A DNA stretch of 64,000 nt from Haematococcus lacustris (GCA_030144725.1 JASKMD010000005.1:2721476-2785475), one strand, 5' to 3'; numbered from the stretch's first letter, positions 49,736 to 60,478 are shown. Program-made: numbers and translations. The notes: generated by a model not told the origin, from the letters alone.

Positions 49736-52390
49736 GAAGCACACCTGCAAGGCAGCTCGGAGCGAGGATCTCACCTCGCAGCCAGCCTCGCAGCCCTTTT
49801 TCTCGCAGCAAGCCTCGCAGCCAGCCTCGCAGCTAGCCTCGCAGCCAGCCTCGCAGCCATCTTCCTCGCAGCGATCCTCCGCAATGAATCGCAAGCATTG
49901 ATGCGCCGGCGCAAGGCAGGTGTAACGTGTTGTGAGCGGCCAGGAGGCCAGAAGGACCATGGTAAGAGCTTAGGATGAGGTAAGAGCTTAGAAGGAGCTA
50001 GCATTGCGCAGCATAGCCCTGAATATCCAGCCTAAGCGCTACCACACTTGGTTGCTGCAGGTCTAACACTCACGCCTAGTACCCCCCTGTTCACCATCCC
50101 CTCTCAGTCCCCTTCACCACAACCACCGCCACCACCACCACCACCACCACCACCACCACCACCACCACCACCACCACCACCACCACCACCACCACCACCA
50201 CCACCACCACCACCACCACCACCACCACATTACCTCCCACAACGTTCCCACTGTTGCCTCCCTTGTGTTGCAGCCCAGCCCAGCCCAGCCCAGCCCAGCC
50301 CAGCCCAGCCCAGCCCAGCCCAGCCCAGCCCAGCCCAGCCCAGCCCAGCCCAGCCCAGCCCAGCCCAGCCCAGCCCAGCCCAGCCCAGCCCAGCCCAGCC
50401 CAGCCCAGCCCAGCCCAGCCCAGCCCAGCCCAGCCCAGCCCAGCCCAGCCCAGCCCAGCCCAGCCCAGCCCAGCCCAGCCCAGCCCAGCCCAGCCCAGCC
50501 CAGCCCAGCCCAGCCCAGCCCAGCCCAGCCCAGCCCAGCCCAGCCCAGCCCAGCCCAGCCCAGCCCAGCCCAGCCCAGCCCAGCCCAGCCCAGCCCAGCC
50601 CAGCCCAGCCCAGCCCAGCCCAGCCCAGCCCAGCCCAGCCCAGCCCAGCCCAGCCCAGCCCAGCCCAGCCCAGCCCAGCCCAGCCCAGCCCAGCCCAGCC
50701 CAGCCCAGCCCAGCCCAGCCCAGCCCAGCCCAGCCCAGCCCAGCCCAGCCCAGCCCAGCCCAGCCCAGCCCAGCCCAGCCCAGCCCAGCCCAGCCCAGCC
50801 CAGCCCAGCCCAGCCCAGCCCAGCCCAGCCCAGCCCAGCCCAGCCCAGCCCAGCCCAGCCCAGCCCAGCCCAGCCCAGCCCAGCCCAGCCCAGCCCAGCC
50901 CAGCCCAGCCCAGCCCAGCCCAGCCCAGCCCAGCCCAGCCCAGCCCAGCCCAGCCCAGCCCAGCCCAGCCCAGCCCAGCCCAGCCCAGCCCAGCCCAGCC
51001 CAGCCCAGCCCAGCCCAGCCCAGCCCAGCCCAGCCCAGCCCAGCCCAGCCCAGCCCAGCCCAGCCCAGCCCAGCCCAGCCCAGCCCAGCCCAGCCCAGCC
51101 CAGCCCAGCCCAGCCCAGCCCAGCCCAGCCCAGCCCAGCCCAGCCCAGCCCAGCCCAGCCCAGCCCAGCCCAGCCCAGCCCAGCCCTACTCTCCCACCCT
51201 GCACTTCCTACTAAGGTGAGGACAAAGGAAGGTGGGTTGTAATGGATGGCTGCTACACCTGCCCCTCCATCGGCCAGCTCTACATCCACCTACTCTATTG
51301 GTGAGTGCATCCAGTACCCATGTCCCATGTTTGCCCCCGTTGACAAATCGTCACACCATTGCCGCAGGTCTTGTGCGCCTACACCTAAGACTATCAATGC
51401 CCTACCTCCCTTCTTCCCCACTTCTCTCGCCCTCCCCATGGGCCCCCCCTTCCCTTCCCTCCCCTTCCTCCTCTACCTCCCCTCCCCGCTTCTCCACCAT
51501 CCAGTCCCCCTCTGGGTCCCATTACCCCCTTCATTACCAAGCAACATCAGCGGCCTTCCTCCCCCTCCGCCTCCTCACCCTCACCATCTACACTCATATA
51601 CACCCCACCCCAGCAAAAGGTGAGTGCAGGTATGTGGCACCCTGTACCTATCTTAACCGTTAGCATGCCCCTTGTCCCGCTGCAGGATTGATCGTCACAC
51701 CCTTCCCCATCCCCTTTTCCTCCCCTTTTCCACGCCCACCACCAACGCTCAGCTTGTCGTCCCTCCACTTCCACCTCTACCCACCCCCCACTTCCCCCCT
51801 CCCCGTCACCTCTCCCCTGACATCCCAGCAGCCAGGAGAAAGCCCACCCCACCCACCCTCTTCCCACCACCACCACCACCCCCTCCCTTCCCCCTCTCCT
51901 TCCCTCTCCCCTCCCAAACTTGTCAAGCCCCCCCTTCCCCTCCCGCTCCCTTCAACTGACGTGACATCGCAGCCCCCACCTCACCCCACCTTCCCTTCCC
52001 TACACCCTATACTCCCCACCGCAGTCCCACCCCACTGGCGCATTAGATATGTTGCCTGGTGTGAGCAGGTAGGAGGCCGGGAGGACCACAAAGGTAAGGC
52101 CACGGTGATAGCTAACACAGTGCCCAGCCTGATCACCCTACCTCACGTGCACGCCCCTTGGTTGCAGGACTAATGGGCACCTCCCCTCCAATTCCCTTTC
52201 CACTACACAACCACCCCCTCCCAATTCATCCGCCCCCGCCCCCGCTCCCTCCCCCGCCCCCGCTCCCTCCCCCGCCCCCGCTCCCTCATCCCCCCCCGCC
52301 CCCGCTCCCTCACCCGCCCCCACCCCCACACCCAGCCTTCGCTCCTCCACCAGCCAAAAGGTAGGTAGGTGCTACAGTGCCCCTACTATA

Positions 52391-52429
<39 letters not shown>

Positions 52430-52483
52430 CCCCTGCTGCGGCTGCGGCTGCTGCCCCCCTGCTGCTGCTGCTGCTGCTGCCCC

Positions 52484-52531
<48 letters not shown>

Positions 52532-52570
52532 CCCCTGCTGCTGCTGCTGCTGCTGCCCCCCCTGCTGCTA

Positions 52571-52602
<32 letters not shown>

Positions 52603-52624
52603 CCCCTGCTGCTGCTGCTGCCCC

Positions 52625-52657
<33 letters not shown>

Positions 52658-52680
52658 CCCCTGCTGCTGCTGCTGCCCCC

Positions 52681-52724
<44 letters not shown>

Positions 52725-52770
52725 CCCCCTGCTGCTGCTGCTGCCCCCCTGCTGCTGCTGCTGCTGCCCC

Positions 52771-52812
<42 letters not shown>

Positions 52813-52881
52813 CCCCTGCTGCTGCTGCTGCTGCTGCCCCCCTGCTGCTGCTGCCGCCGCCCTGCTGCGGCTGCGGCTGCG

Positions 52882-52974
<93 letters not shown>

Positions 52975-53528
52975 CCCCTGCTGCTGCTGCAGCCTACAGT
53001 ACTGTAGCAGCCTACAGTACTGTAGGTACCTACAGTACTGTAGGCAGCCTACAGTACTGTAGCAGCCTACAGTACTGTAGCAGCCTACAGTATTGTAGCA
53101 GCCTACAGTACTGTAGCAGCCTACAGTACTGTAGCAGCCTACAGTACTGTAGCAGCCTACAGTACTGTAGCAGCCTACAGTACTGTAGCAGCCTACAGTA
53201 CTGTAGCAGCCTACAGTACTGTAGCAGCCTACAGTACTGTAGGCAGCCTACAGTACTGTAGGCAGCCTACAGTACTGTAGCAGCCTACAGTACTGAGGCA
53301 GCCTACAGTACTGTAGGCAGCCTACAGTACTGTAGCAGCCTACGGTACTGTAGCTGCCTTCACCCCCATGCATCCATCCCACCATGCATCCTTCACCCCC
53401 TTGCAGGAACAACTCCATGATGCCCAAGCTCGTTTGCTATCCCGGCAGTGCTATGCAAACACCAAAGCGTGCCCATGTTGCATGCAGGCTGATGATGTAG
53501 GCATGATGCAGGCTGATGATGTAGGCTA
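49679..53528 (+). CDS. Possible repeat-rich multi-exon gene inside FB1
   Basis: Two distant places show the same exon end: [11 protein letters not shown] followed by donor GTAAGA (about 49962) and [12 protein letters not shown] followed by GTAAGG (about 52095). Each is followed some 75 or more bases later by TTGCTGCAGG or TTGGTTGCAGG acceptors. Further donor/acceptor pairs surround Pro-rich segments near 51300, 51620 and 52360, and a last open piece with [12 protein letters not shown] ends at 53528. This looks like a gene made of duplicated exons with Pro-rich and low-complexity inserts, perhaps captured by FB1. Boundaries and function are unknown, and chance is not excluded. Confidence 0.2.
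50122..50228. repeat. (CCA)n tract
   Basis: About 35 CCA/CAC triplets inside FB1. Confidence 0.95.
50272..51186. repeat. (CAGCC)n pentamer array, about 183 copies
   Basis: More than 900 bp of a perfect pentamer inside FB1. Apparent proteins of 320-390 residues (PAQPS, GLGWA) are artefacts of an open periodic sequence. Confidence 0.97.
52395..52990. repeat. (CTG)n blocks separated by CCCCCTG interruptions
   Basis: CTG runs of 4-30 units punctuated by C5-6 tracts, merging directly into the TACAGTACTGTA satellite at 52990. Confidence 0.95.
52990..53355. repeat. TACAGTACTGTA satellite, second block
   Basis: About 20 units of AGCCTACAGTACTGTAGC-type sequence with the same palindromic core as the FB1 left arm but a different spacer (GCAGCC). 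Confidence 0.95.
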
Positions 53529-53991
53529 AGTGTCATAATGTAATGATGTATGGATGAGGGCCGGACGGGCCAGCCGCAAACAGCTTTTCATGCAATGTCC
53601 GTCGCACATGTAATTAGATAGGAGGGTGCGGCGCAGATTGTGGTGATTGCGGCGCAGATTGTGGTGATTGCGGGGCATCATCAACATCCACAGCTTTGCG
53701 GGAGCTAGGAAGCCGAGGTACCCAGTACAACCGACTGAACGGACCTAGCCAGCGAAAGAGACGGGCCCCGGCCTTACACTTTATACGTATGTTTGTAGCT
53801 CCCTATAGCGACCGTATTGCGTGAACACAACTTTAGGCACAAACACCTTTATTGAGCTTGCGGGCCTGCGCTTCGACGCCTCTCGCTATTGTAACACGCA
53901 CAAGCTGACGGTGCAATCGCGGTAGCAAATGGTGGTACGGATGTGGAGAACAGCATGGTACCCTTTTTACAAAAGAGCTTGTCTAACCTGA

Positions 53992-54080
53992 GCTACAGTA
54001 CTGTAGGCAGCTACAGTACTGTAGGCAGCTACAGTACTGTAGGCAGCTACAGTACTGTAGGCAGCTACAGTACTGTAGCC
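53992..54080. repeat. TACAGTACTGTA satellite, FB1 right arm
   Basis: Five units with spacer GGCAGC, about 140 bp from the right terminus of FB1. Confidence 0.95.
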
Positions 54081-54719
54081 GAGGCTCCAACTGCTCAAAT
54101 ACTCAGAATTTCAACACGCGCCAAGTGGCGTAGGAGTCGCAAGGACAATCCGAGGCGAACCGCATCAAAAAACTACACCCCCAAAATGACGAATTTGTGC
54201 ACTAATTTGCCTGAGTGCACCTGCAGCCAACAATTGATGTGCCTTTGGAGTGGTCCCAATCATCGTGCGTTAATCCAATATCTATGTTTCTTTGTTCTGG
54301 TGATGCATGTAAGAGTCATCTTGGGCAATAGTGTGGGGAGTTTGGCTGGAGCTCAGCGGCGGTGGCAAAAAGCCGCAAAGATGTTGACAGGTGGGTGGGT
54401 TGGCAAGCCAGGCGCCCACCATTATAGCGATGTAGCGCTGCAGTCCACACTTAAGGGAATCCTCACATCCTCGCCAAGCGGCCTGCACCATCAAGAACCT
54501 CGCGCAGCCATGTTTGCCGGACTTCGGTGGTGTGCGCCACCGACATGTCGTGCATCGTTAATGGATAGCCAAGGACGTACACTCAGGTAAAACAAGGACC
54601 GGTCGCGATTGGGCCGACCATAGCTTAAACAAAACTAGAGTAGAAGCCCGATCGAACGGTACAAGTCTTACGTGAATCCGCGCAACCGTTGCGACGTAGT
54701 TTGTCATCCAATTTGTGTC

Positions 54720-54975
54720 CAAGCTATCTGTTCAGATGCCTACGATTTATCTGTTCAGATGCCTATGAGTTATCTGTTCAGATGCCTGCGAGCTATCTGT
54801 TCAGATGCCTATGAGCTATCTGTTCAGATGCCTACGATTTATCTGTTCAGATGCCTATGAGCTATCTGTTCAGATGCCTATGAGCTATCTGTTCAGATGC
54901 CTATGAGCTATCTGTTCAGATGCCTGCGAGCTATCTGTTCAGATGCCTACGAGCTATCTGTTCAGACGCTTGCTT
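54720..54975 (+). repeat. 23-bp satellite, FB2 left arm
   Basis: About 11 units of ATCTGTTCAGATGCC plus TA(T/C)GAGCT-type spacer. Core ATCTGTTCAGAT is a 5-bp inverted repeat around TT. Confidence 0.95.
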
Positions 54976-55039
54976 GCTATCTGTACAGACGCTTGTTTGA
55001 GTATCGGTTCAGACGCTTGTTACATGTCTGCAATAGCTG

Positions 55040-55325
55040 CAACACCTCGCAACACCCCCGCAAAACACATGTATCGACGCCCAAACACCCCGCAATACCT
55101 CGCAACACCCCCGCAAAACACATGTATTGACGCCCAAACACCCCGCAACACCCCCGCAAAACACATGTATTGACGCCCAAACACCCCGCAACACCCCCGC
55201 AAAACATTTGTTTGGACACCCAAACACCCCGCAACACCCCCGCAAAACATTTGTTTGGACACCCAAACACCCCGCAACACCTTGCTACACCCCCGCAAAA
55301 CACATGTATTGACACCCAAGCACTT
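55040..55325. repeat. Tandem repeat of about 43 bp
   Basis: Six or so units containing ACACCCCCGCAAAACACATG and GACGCCCAAACACCCCGC, with variants CATTTGTTTGGACACCC. Inside FB2. Confidence 0.85.
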
Positions 55326-55555
55326 AAGCACATGTCTCAATGCACCACCACACCGCGACAACTCCCTAGGGGAATGCTAAGCATATGCCTTGATGCATCA
55401 ACGACTTGCAACACCTCCGCACAAGGTGACAAGGTGACAACAACACACATCACCAACAATGACACCACCACCAACACCACCAACACCAACAACAAGACCA
55501 CCACACCACACACCACCACACACCCCACATGGTGACAACACAAGCACATAACGAC

Positions 55556-55630
55556 ACACCACACCACACCACACCACACCACACCACACCACACCACACC
55601 ACACCACACCACACCACACCACACCACACC
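55556..55630. repeat. (CCACA)n array
   Basis: About 15 pentamers inside FB2. Confidence 0.95.
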
Positions 55631-55947
55631 TATGCCAAGTCGCACAACAAGCACGGGCTGACAACCACCCAAGTGTTCAGCCATCCAGCTATCGTCCCCT
55701 TTGGAGAGGGATGGGTAGGGTCATTGTGGTGTGTGGGCATGGCATGGCATGGGTGGGCTGGCTGGGCTGCTACTACTGGATCCCACTCCAAGCTGCCCGC
55801 TCCAGGTTGCTACGCCTCGGGTGGGGTAGGGAGAGGGCTGCTGCGCCAAGGCTAGGGTAGGGAGAGGGCTGCAGAGTGTGTCGTGGGGCGGAGGGTGGGA
55901 AAGGGGGGAGGTAGGTGGGGTGGCAGACTTGGAGGTGGTGGGACAGG

Positions 55948-56078
55948 GTAGGGAAGGGGGAAGGGGGAAGGGGGAAGGGGGAAGGGGGAAGGGGGAAGGG
56001 GGAAGGGGGAAGGGGGAAGGGGGAAGGGGGAAGGGGGAAGGGGGAAGGGGGAAGGGGGAAGGGGGAAGGGGGAAGGAG
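55948..56078. repeat. (GGGGGAA)n heptamer array
   Basis: About 18 purine-only heptamers inside FB2. Confidence 0.95.
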
Positions 56079-56847
56079 GAAGGGTGGGGGTGGGGGATGG
56101 GTGTGGCCATTAGAACCTGCAAACAACAACAAGGGCATGACAAGCGGTCAGAGTTGGAAACACACAATTGCAAGGGCTGGCCACTCACAGTTTGGTGACA
56201 ACACTTCTGCCACGCTGTTGGCAAGCATGGAGGCATGGATGCAACAGCTTGTGCTGATGCCACACACCTTTTGCTTTGCGTCATGCCATGTAGCATCTGA
56301 ACGCAATAAACATAGCATTCCCTTGCTCTCCTTGCTTCCCTTGCTCTCCTTGCTTCCCTTGCTCACCTTTCTCCATCGCTCTAAGGTACGGGCTCCGGGC
56401 TGCTCTTGGGTTGCGCCTCCTAGCTGTTTGCTACTCCTAGCTGCTGATCTTGACATCTGCTAATGGCTGCTCCTCCAAGCACTGCACTGCTCCTGCACTT
56501 GCACAAGCACCACATGTTGTGCGATCTCACCTGTGAAGTCGTTGTCCGTTCGCTTGCTTCCCTTGCTCCACCGCTCTGCGCCTCCCTTGCTCCTCCGATC
56601 TGACTGCTTATCGCCGCGCCTCCTGGCTACGACTTGTGGATGTACCTTCTAGCTCCTAGTCCCGCTTCCTCTTTGTGACTGGTCGCGGATGGCTGCGAGG
56701 CTGAGAATGATGGTGGCCTGGGTTATGGGCTACTTCGCGAAGTCGCGACACTCAGCCTATTTGGGAGGCTGCTCGTAGTGAACCGCGGCTCCTTTGAGGA
56801 TTGGTCGTAGTATGCATGCGGATTGGCTGCATGATACTTTAAAAAAG

Positions 56848-58080
56848 CTCATAGGCATCTGAACAGATAGCTCATAGGCATCTGAACAGATAGCTCATAG
56901 GCATCTGAACAGATAGCTCATAGGCATCTGAACAGATAGCTCATAGGCATCTGAACAGATAGCTCGCAGGCATCTGAACAGATAGCTCATAGGCATCTGA
57001 ACAGATAGCTCATAGGCATCTGAACAGATAGCTCATAGGCATCTGAACAGATAGCTCATAGGCATCTGAACAGATAGCTCATAGGCATCTGAACAGATAG
57101 CTCATAGGCATCTGAACAGATAGCTCATGGGCATCTGAACAGATAGCTCGCAGGCATCTGAACAGATAGCTCATAGGCATCTGAACAGATAGCTCATAGG
57201 CATCTGAACAGATAGCTCGCAGGCATCTGAACAGATAGCTCATAGGCATCTGAACAGATAGCTCATAGGCATCTGAACAGATAGCTCATAGGCATCTGAA
57301 CAGATAGCTCATAGGCATCTGAACAGATAGCTCATAGGCATCTGAACAGATAGCTCATAGGCATCTGAACAGATAGCTCGCAGGCATCTGAACAGATAGC
57401 TCATAGGCATCTGAACAGATAGCTCATAGGCATCTGAACAGATAGCTCATAGGCATCTGAACAGATAGCTCGCAGGCATCTGAACAGATAGCTCGCAGGC
57501 ATCTGAACAGATAGCTCATAGGCATCTGAACAGATAGCTCATAGGCATCTGAACAGATAGCTCATAGGCATCTGAACAGATAGCTCATAGGCATCTGAAC
57601 AGATAGCTTATAGGCATCTGAACAGATAGCTCGCAGGCATCTGAACAGATAGCTCATAGGCATCTGAACAGATAGCTCATAGGCATCTGAACAGATAGCT
57701 CATAGGCATCTGAACAGATAGCTCATAGGCATCTGAACAGATAGCTCATAGGCATCTGAACAGATAGCTCATAGGCATCTGAACAGATAGCTCATAGGCA
57801 TCTGAACAGATAGCTCGCAGGCATCTGAACAGATAGCTCATAGGCATCTGAACAGATAGCTCATAGGCATCTGAACAGATAGCTCATAGGCATCTGAACA
57901 GATAGTTCATAGGCATCTGAACAGATAGCTCGCAGGCATCTGAACAGATAGCTCATAGGCATCTGAACAGATAGCTCATAGGCATCTGAACAGATAGCTC
58001 ATAGGCATCTGAACAGATAGTTCATAGGCATCTGAACAGATAGCTCGCAGGCATCTGAACAGATAGCTCATAGGCATCTA
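56848..58080 (-). repeat. 23-bp satellite, FB2 right arm, about 53 units
   Basis: Unit GGCATCTGAACAGATAGCTC with CATA or CGCA variants, the reverse complement of the left arm. The array is followed at 58093-58210 by perfect palindromes such as GCATCTGTACAGATGC, perhaps the ancestral core. CRISPR was considered and rejected because there are no unique spacers. Confidence 0.97.
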
Positions 58081-58602
58081 AAGGCCCCTAAAGCAAGCAT
58101 CTGTACAGATGCTGAGAAGGCATCTGTACAGATGCCGCATCTCCTTGGGACCATCGCAGGAATCTGTACAGATGGCAGGCCCTTTAGACGGGCATCTGTT
58201 CAGATGCCCAAAAGGGGGGGGGTACCTCGCGCGCGGATTGATATATCTCCGCAACCGCTGCGAGTTAGGACTTCATTCAAGAGCGAGGTCCCCCTTAAAC
58301 TCAACGTTCTATCGTTCTATCGGAGCAGAATGTCCATCCGATGCAAAAAAGTCCTTCGCGTCGGCCTCATTTATCCTGAGTGTAGCTTACCGGTGTAGCT
58401 AACCACGGTCTGCGATTGGGACACATCCGGGGTCACATGTGGCTGCCCGCATCGAATGACTCCGATTGCAATTCCAGTCGAACATTAAACGCGCAATATC
58501 GCATTGCAGCAGACGCAGCAAACGTTACATCAAATGATGGAGTAGATGGGCAGCAGTTGCATGAAGATTACCAACCCCATGTTGGGAACGCCTGAGTTAG
58601 GG

Positions 58603-59052
58603 ATCCAACCCATCTTCATGGGGTTTATGATATGGTCTCAGGAGTAAACCTCCTACGCCATACCATGCCCGACGATCGAGGTGATGGAAGCCATCATGAC
58701 CATGCCATACCATGACCATACCAACAACTACTGATAATGGCTGACGCCGTCGGGTCCCACAAGGTCTCTTTGGCAAAATGTACCGTGAGCCATTTGATGC
58801 CGCGCTTACACAGCCTTGATCAGTGAGCCTTCCCGATATGCCTACAGCATCAAAGGGCCTGCACGGCCTGGACGCCCACCAACTCTCGACAAGTGTCCAG
58901 GTGGCAAGGTTACTGTAGATGGCTGCGGCGTTCTTTCTAAAGCGGTTGCTAGTAGGTACGGTCTATAACAGCGCTAACGCGAGGGCCGGCGGTTATGTTC
59001 GGTAACCGGGTGACTCGCATCTCGCATCGGGCTGCCGCAGCTCGCTCGCAAC
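58603..59052. other. Intergenic DNA right of X2
   Basis: Upstream side of the small ORF at 59053. No gene recognised. Confidence 0.4.
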
Positions 59053-59310
59053 ATGCCTAAGCGATGCAATGGTCCACCTCCTCCACCACATCAAAGCATA
59101 TACTATGAGCTGCAGGCAGCATGTCCGAAGGAATTGTTCTTTTCTGGGCTCTCCTTCGACGACATTATTGAGAGGGCTGATGCATGCCTCGAGAATAGGT
59201 CGGAGCAGCAAAAAAAGGAAGCCGTTGCAGCTCAGTCTGCACATGTGGCAAGGTTCAGCCAGGACATTGCGTCATTTCTGCTGTCTTCACAAGGAAATCC
59301 CCACAAATGA
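59053..59310 (+). CDS. Small hypothetical protein
   Basis: An 85-codon frame starting MPKRCNGPPPPPHQSIYYEL. It is hydrophilic with a mixed helical composition (LSFDDIIERADACLENRSEQ), unlike the low-complexity frames around it. No family recognised. It may be one exon of a longer gene. Confidence 0.3.
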   Translation: MPKRCNGPPPPPHQSIYYELQAACPKELFFSGLSFDDIIERADACLENRSEQQKKEAVAAQSAHVARFSQDIASFLLSSQGNPHK

Positions 59311-59428
59311 AGATGGTGTGAGTCAGGTCTGTGGGTCTGGCAGGGGGTTAGGCATGCGCCGTGAACATGTGTTTGACTCAGCCTGCTACAGCCAGCAACA
59401 ACAGACTGCATAGTGCCCCTGGTTGACA

Positions 59429-59704
59429 CTACTTGCAATACTCCGCGATGCGCTCAAGTATTTGCCGTCTGTTCTTGCCCACTGACCCCACCCCCAACTT
59501 CTGGCTCAGATGCTTCAGCTCCTCCACCGTCATGCCTTTGGAACGCAGAGCAGGCAAGGGTGGCTCAAACCTGTTGTACACACCCCTTGCTGTATCTTCC
59601 AACTCCTTTAGCCTGTTGCTGTCCACTTGCTGTTGCAGCTGCCGGGCTGTGACGCTGTCTCTGACAGCTACCCCAAATAAGGTTTCTACGCACTGTGATT
59701 TCAA
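59429..59704 (-). CDS. Small SAP-motif-like protein
   Basis: A 91-codon frame. Its C-terminal 35 residues, MTVEELKHLSQKLG then GKNRRQILERIAEYCK, fit the SAP helix-extended loop-helix pattern (VxxLxxxLxxxGLxxxGxKxxLxxRI), a DNA- or RNA-binding motif. The N-terminal 55 residues are helical (ARQLQQQVDSNRLKELED). It is convergent with the ORF at 59053-59310. It could be a host gene or a fragment of a larger transposon protein. Confidence 0.45.
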   Translation of the reverse strand: MKSQCVETLFGVAVRDSVTARQLQQQVDSNRLKELEDTARGVYNRFEPPLPALRSKGMTVEELKHLSQKLGVGSVGKNRRQILERIAEYCK

Positions 59705-59839
59705 GAGCTTCCTAACCTGCGCAGGGTCGCTTTAATACACTGCAATAGCTTCCCGTGGGAGCTATGAGCATACGTCAAAGCTAGGGCGCAGAAACTAGAC
59801 GGATGCGTAGCTGCAACAAGCAGCAAATCGATCTCAAAA

Positions 59840-60078
59840 CACTCCTACAAATTAGTCCCTGCGTTTTTCCCTGCGTTTTAGGCCAACCTTGTCCGATTGG
59901 ACTGAAATTTTGATAGATGGTGTTTTGCAGAAAATAAAACATATTGTTTTTTGAGAAAAGTTTTCAAAAAACAATATGTTTTAATTTCTGCAAAACACCA
60001 TCTATCAAATTTTCAGTCCAATCGGACAAGGTTGGCCTAAAACGCAGGGAAAAACGCAGGGACTAATTTGTAGGAGTG
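59840..60078. mobile_element. Hairpin MITE, 239 bp, near-perfect inverted repeat
   Basis: Left arm starts CACTCCTACAAATTAGTCCC and the right arm is its inverse, ending GGGACTAATTTGTAGGAGTG. Arms are about 117 bp with almost no loop (centre near 59957-59962) and only a few mismatches. AAA flanks both sides (59837-59839 and 60079-60081). Termini CACT plus a 3-bp duplication would fit a CACTA-type MITE. It is much more AT-rich than the neighbourhood. Confidence 0.75.
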
Positions 60079-60399
60079 AAACAGCACTGCAAATTTGCAT
60101 GCCGGCACCCCATCACAGCAGGCCAACCGACCGACTAGTGACCGCTCTACCTCGCTCGTCGTTGCGGCGTTGTTGAATGCACGTGCACTACCGTCAGGGT
60201 GCAAGGAGTCACTGGTGCAAGGATACCGCGGAGGGGGACAAGGTCGACCTTAGCCCGTCCCTCGCAGGCCAAGCTGCGGAGCACTACGCCGCAGCGGGGC
60301 GTCGTGGTTTGACCTCTTGGAGTTCAGTATACGCGACGAAAAGTGACGGTACATTTTTTCGAGCCATTTTATCAGACCTTGTGGGACCTGACTGACGGT
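60079..60399. other. Intergenic DNA, no gene seen
   Basis: Between the MITE and the Fanzor fragment. An ORF at 60177-60395 has no recognisable feature. Confidence 0.4.
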
Positions 60400-60478
60400 C
60401 GCGATGTGGTGCCCTTGGTCGCACCAGGCTACCCCTGGGGACCATGGCAAATGGGTGGACAGGGACTGCAACGCAGTG
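60400..60478 (+). pseudogene. Fanzor RuvC-III fragment, copy 4
   Basis: Reads WCPWSHQATPGDHGK then WVDRDCNA, closest to copy 2 (40085-40145). Homology ends abruptly after DRDCNA at about 60478, where a GGGGGCACGTCAATGCCC word begins that recurs at about 60612. Confidence 0.55.

Larger units (their letters stand above)
48029..54217. mobile_element. FB1: foldback-type insertion with palindromic satellite arms
   Basis: Inserted into X2 at the point corresponding to X1 about 40808-40812. The left end contains CAGGCAAATTAGT (48036-48048) after CACA; the right end is its inverse, ACTAATTTGCCTGAGTG, finishing at 54217. Both subterminal regions carry arrays built on the palindrome TACAGTACTGTA (48167-49345 left, 53992-54080 right; a third block at 52990-53355). 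The target duplication is not clean: TA precedes the left end, while the right end abuts CACC directly. The interior holds a repeat-rich possible gene. No transposase motif was recognised. Confidence 0.65.
54580..58382. mobile_element. FB2: foldback-type insertion with inverted 23-bp satellite arms and TA target duplication
   Basis: The left end is CACTCAGGTAAAACAAGG (54580) and the right end, inverted, is CACTCAGGATAAATGAGG (58382). Both are flanked by TA (54578-54579 and 58383-58384). X1 at about 40448-40462 shows the uninterrupted site with a single TA. Just inside the ends both sides have GCGCAACCGTTGCG-like sequence (54687-54700) and GCAACCGCTGCGAG (58250-58263). The arms are tandem arrays of the same 23-bp unit in opposite orientation: about 11 units at 54720-54975 and about 53 at 56848-58080. 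The interior is non-coding as far as I can tell. TA duplication fits Tc1/mariner-like integration, but the short termini and satellite arms are unlike standard members. Confidence 0.8.
46856..58595 (-). mobile_element. Element X, copy X2, inverted and split by FB1 and FB2
   Basis: Begins TCAGGCGTTCCCAACTACC at 46856 and ends GTTGGGAACGCCTGA at 58595, the same termini as X1. It is flanked by a 7-bp direct repeat GTTAGGG (46849-46855 and 58596-58602), a candidate target duplication. X sequence is present as three pieces: 46856-48028, 54218-54579 and 58383-58595. Together these collinearly match the inverse of X1, apart from some internal divergence. The two interruptions are insertions FB1 and FB2. 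X1 is thus the empty-site reference for both. Confidence 0.7.

Noticed and set aside
50048..51289. 390-residue PAQPS and GLGWA ORFs
   Set aside because: Translation of a (CAGCC)n array; no independent coding evidence.
52369..53261. Poly-Leu, poly-Ala and poly-Cys proteins
   Set aside because: Three frames of a (CTG)n region; no sign of selection.
56848..58080. CRISPR array (23-bp direct repeats)
   Set aside because: Units are contiguous without unique spacers, the genome is eukaryotic, and the array is an arm of FB2.
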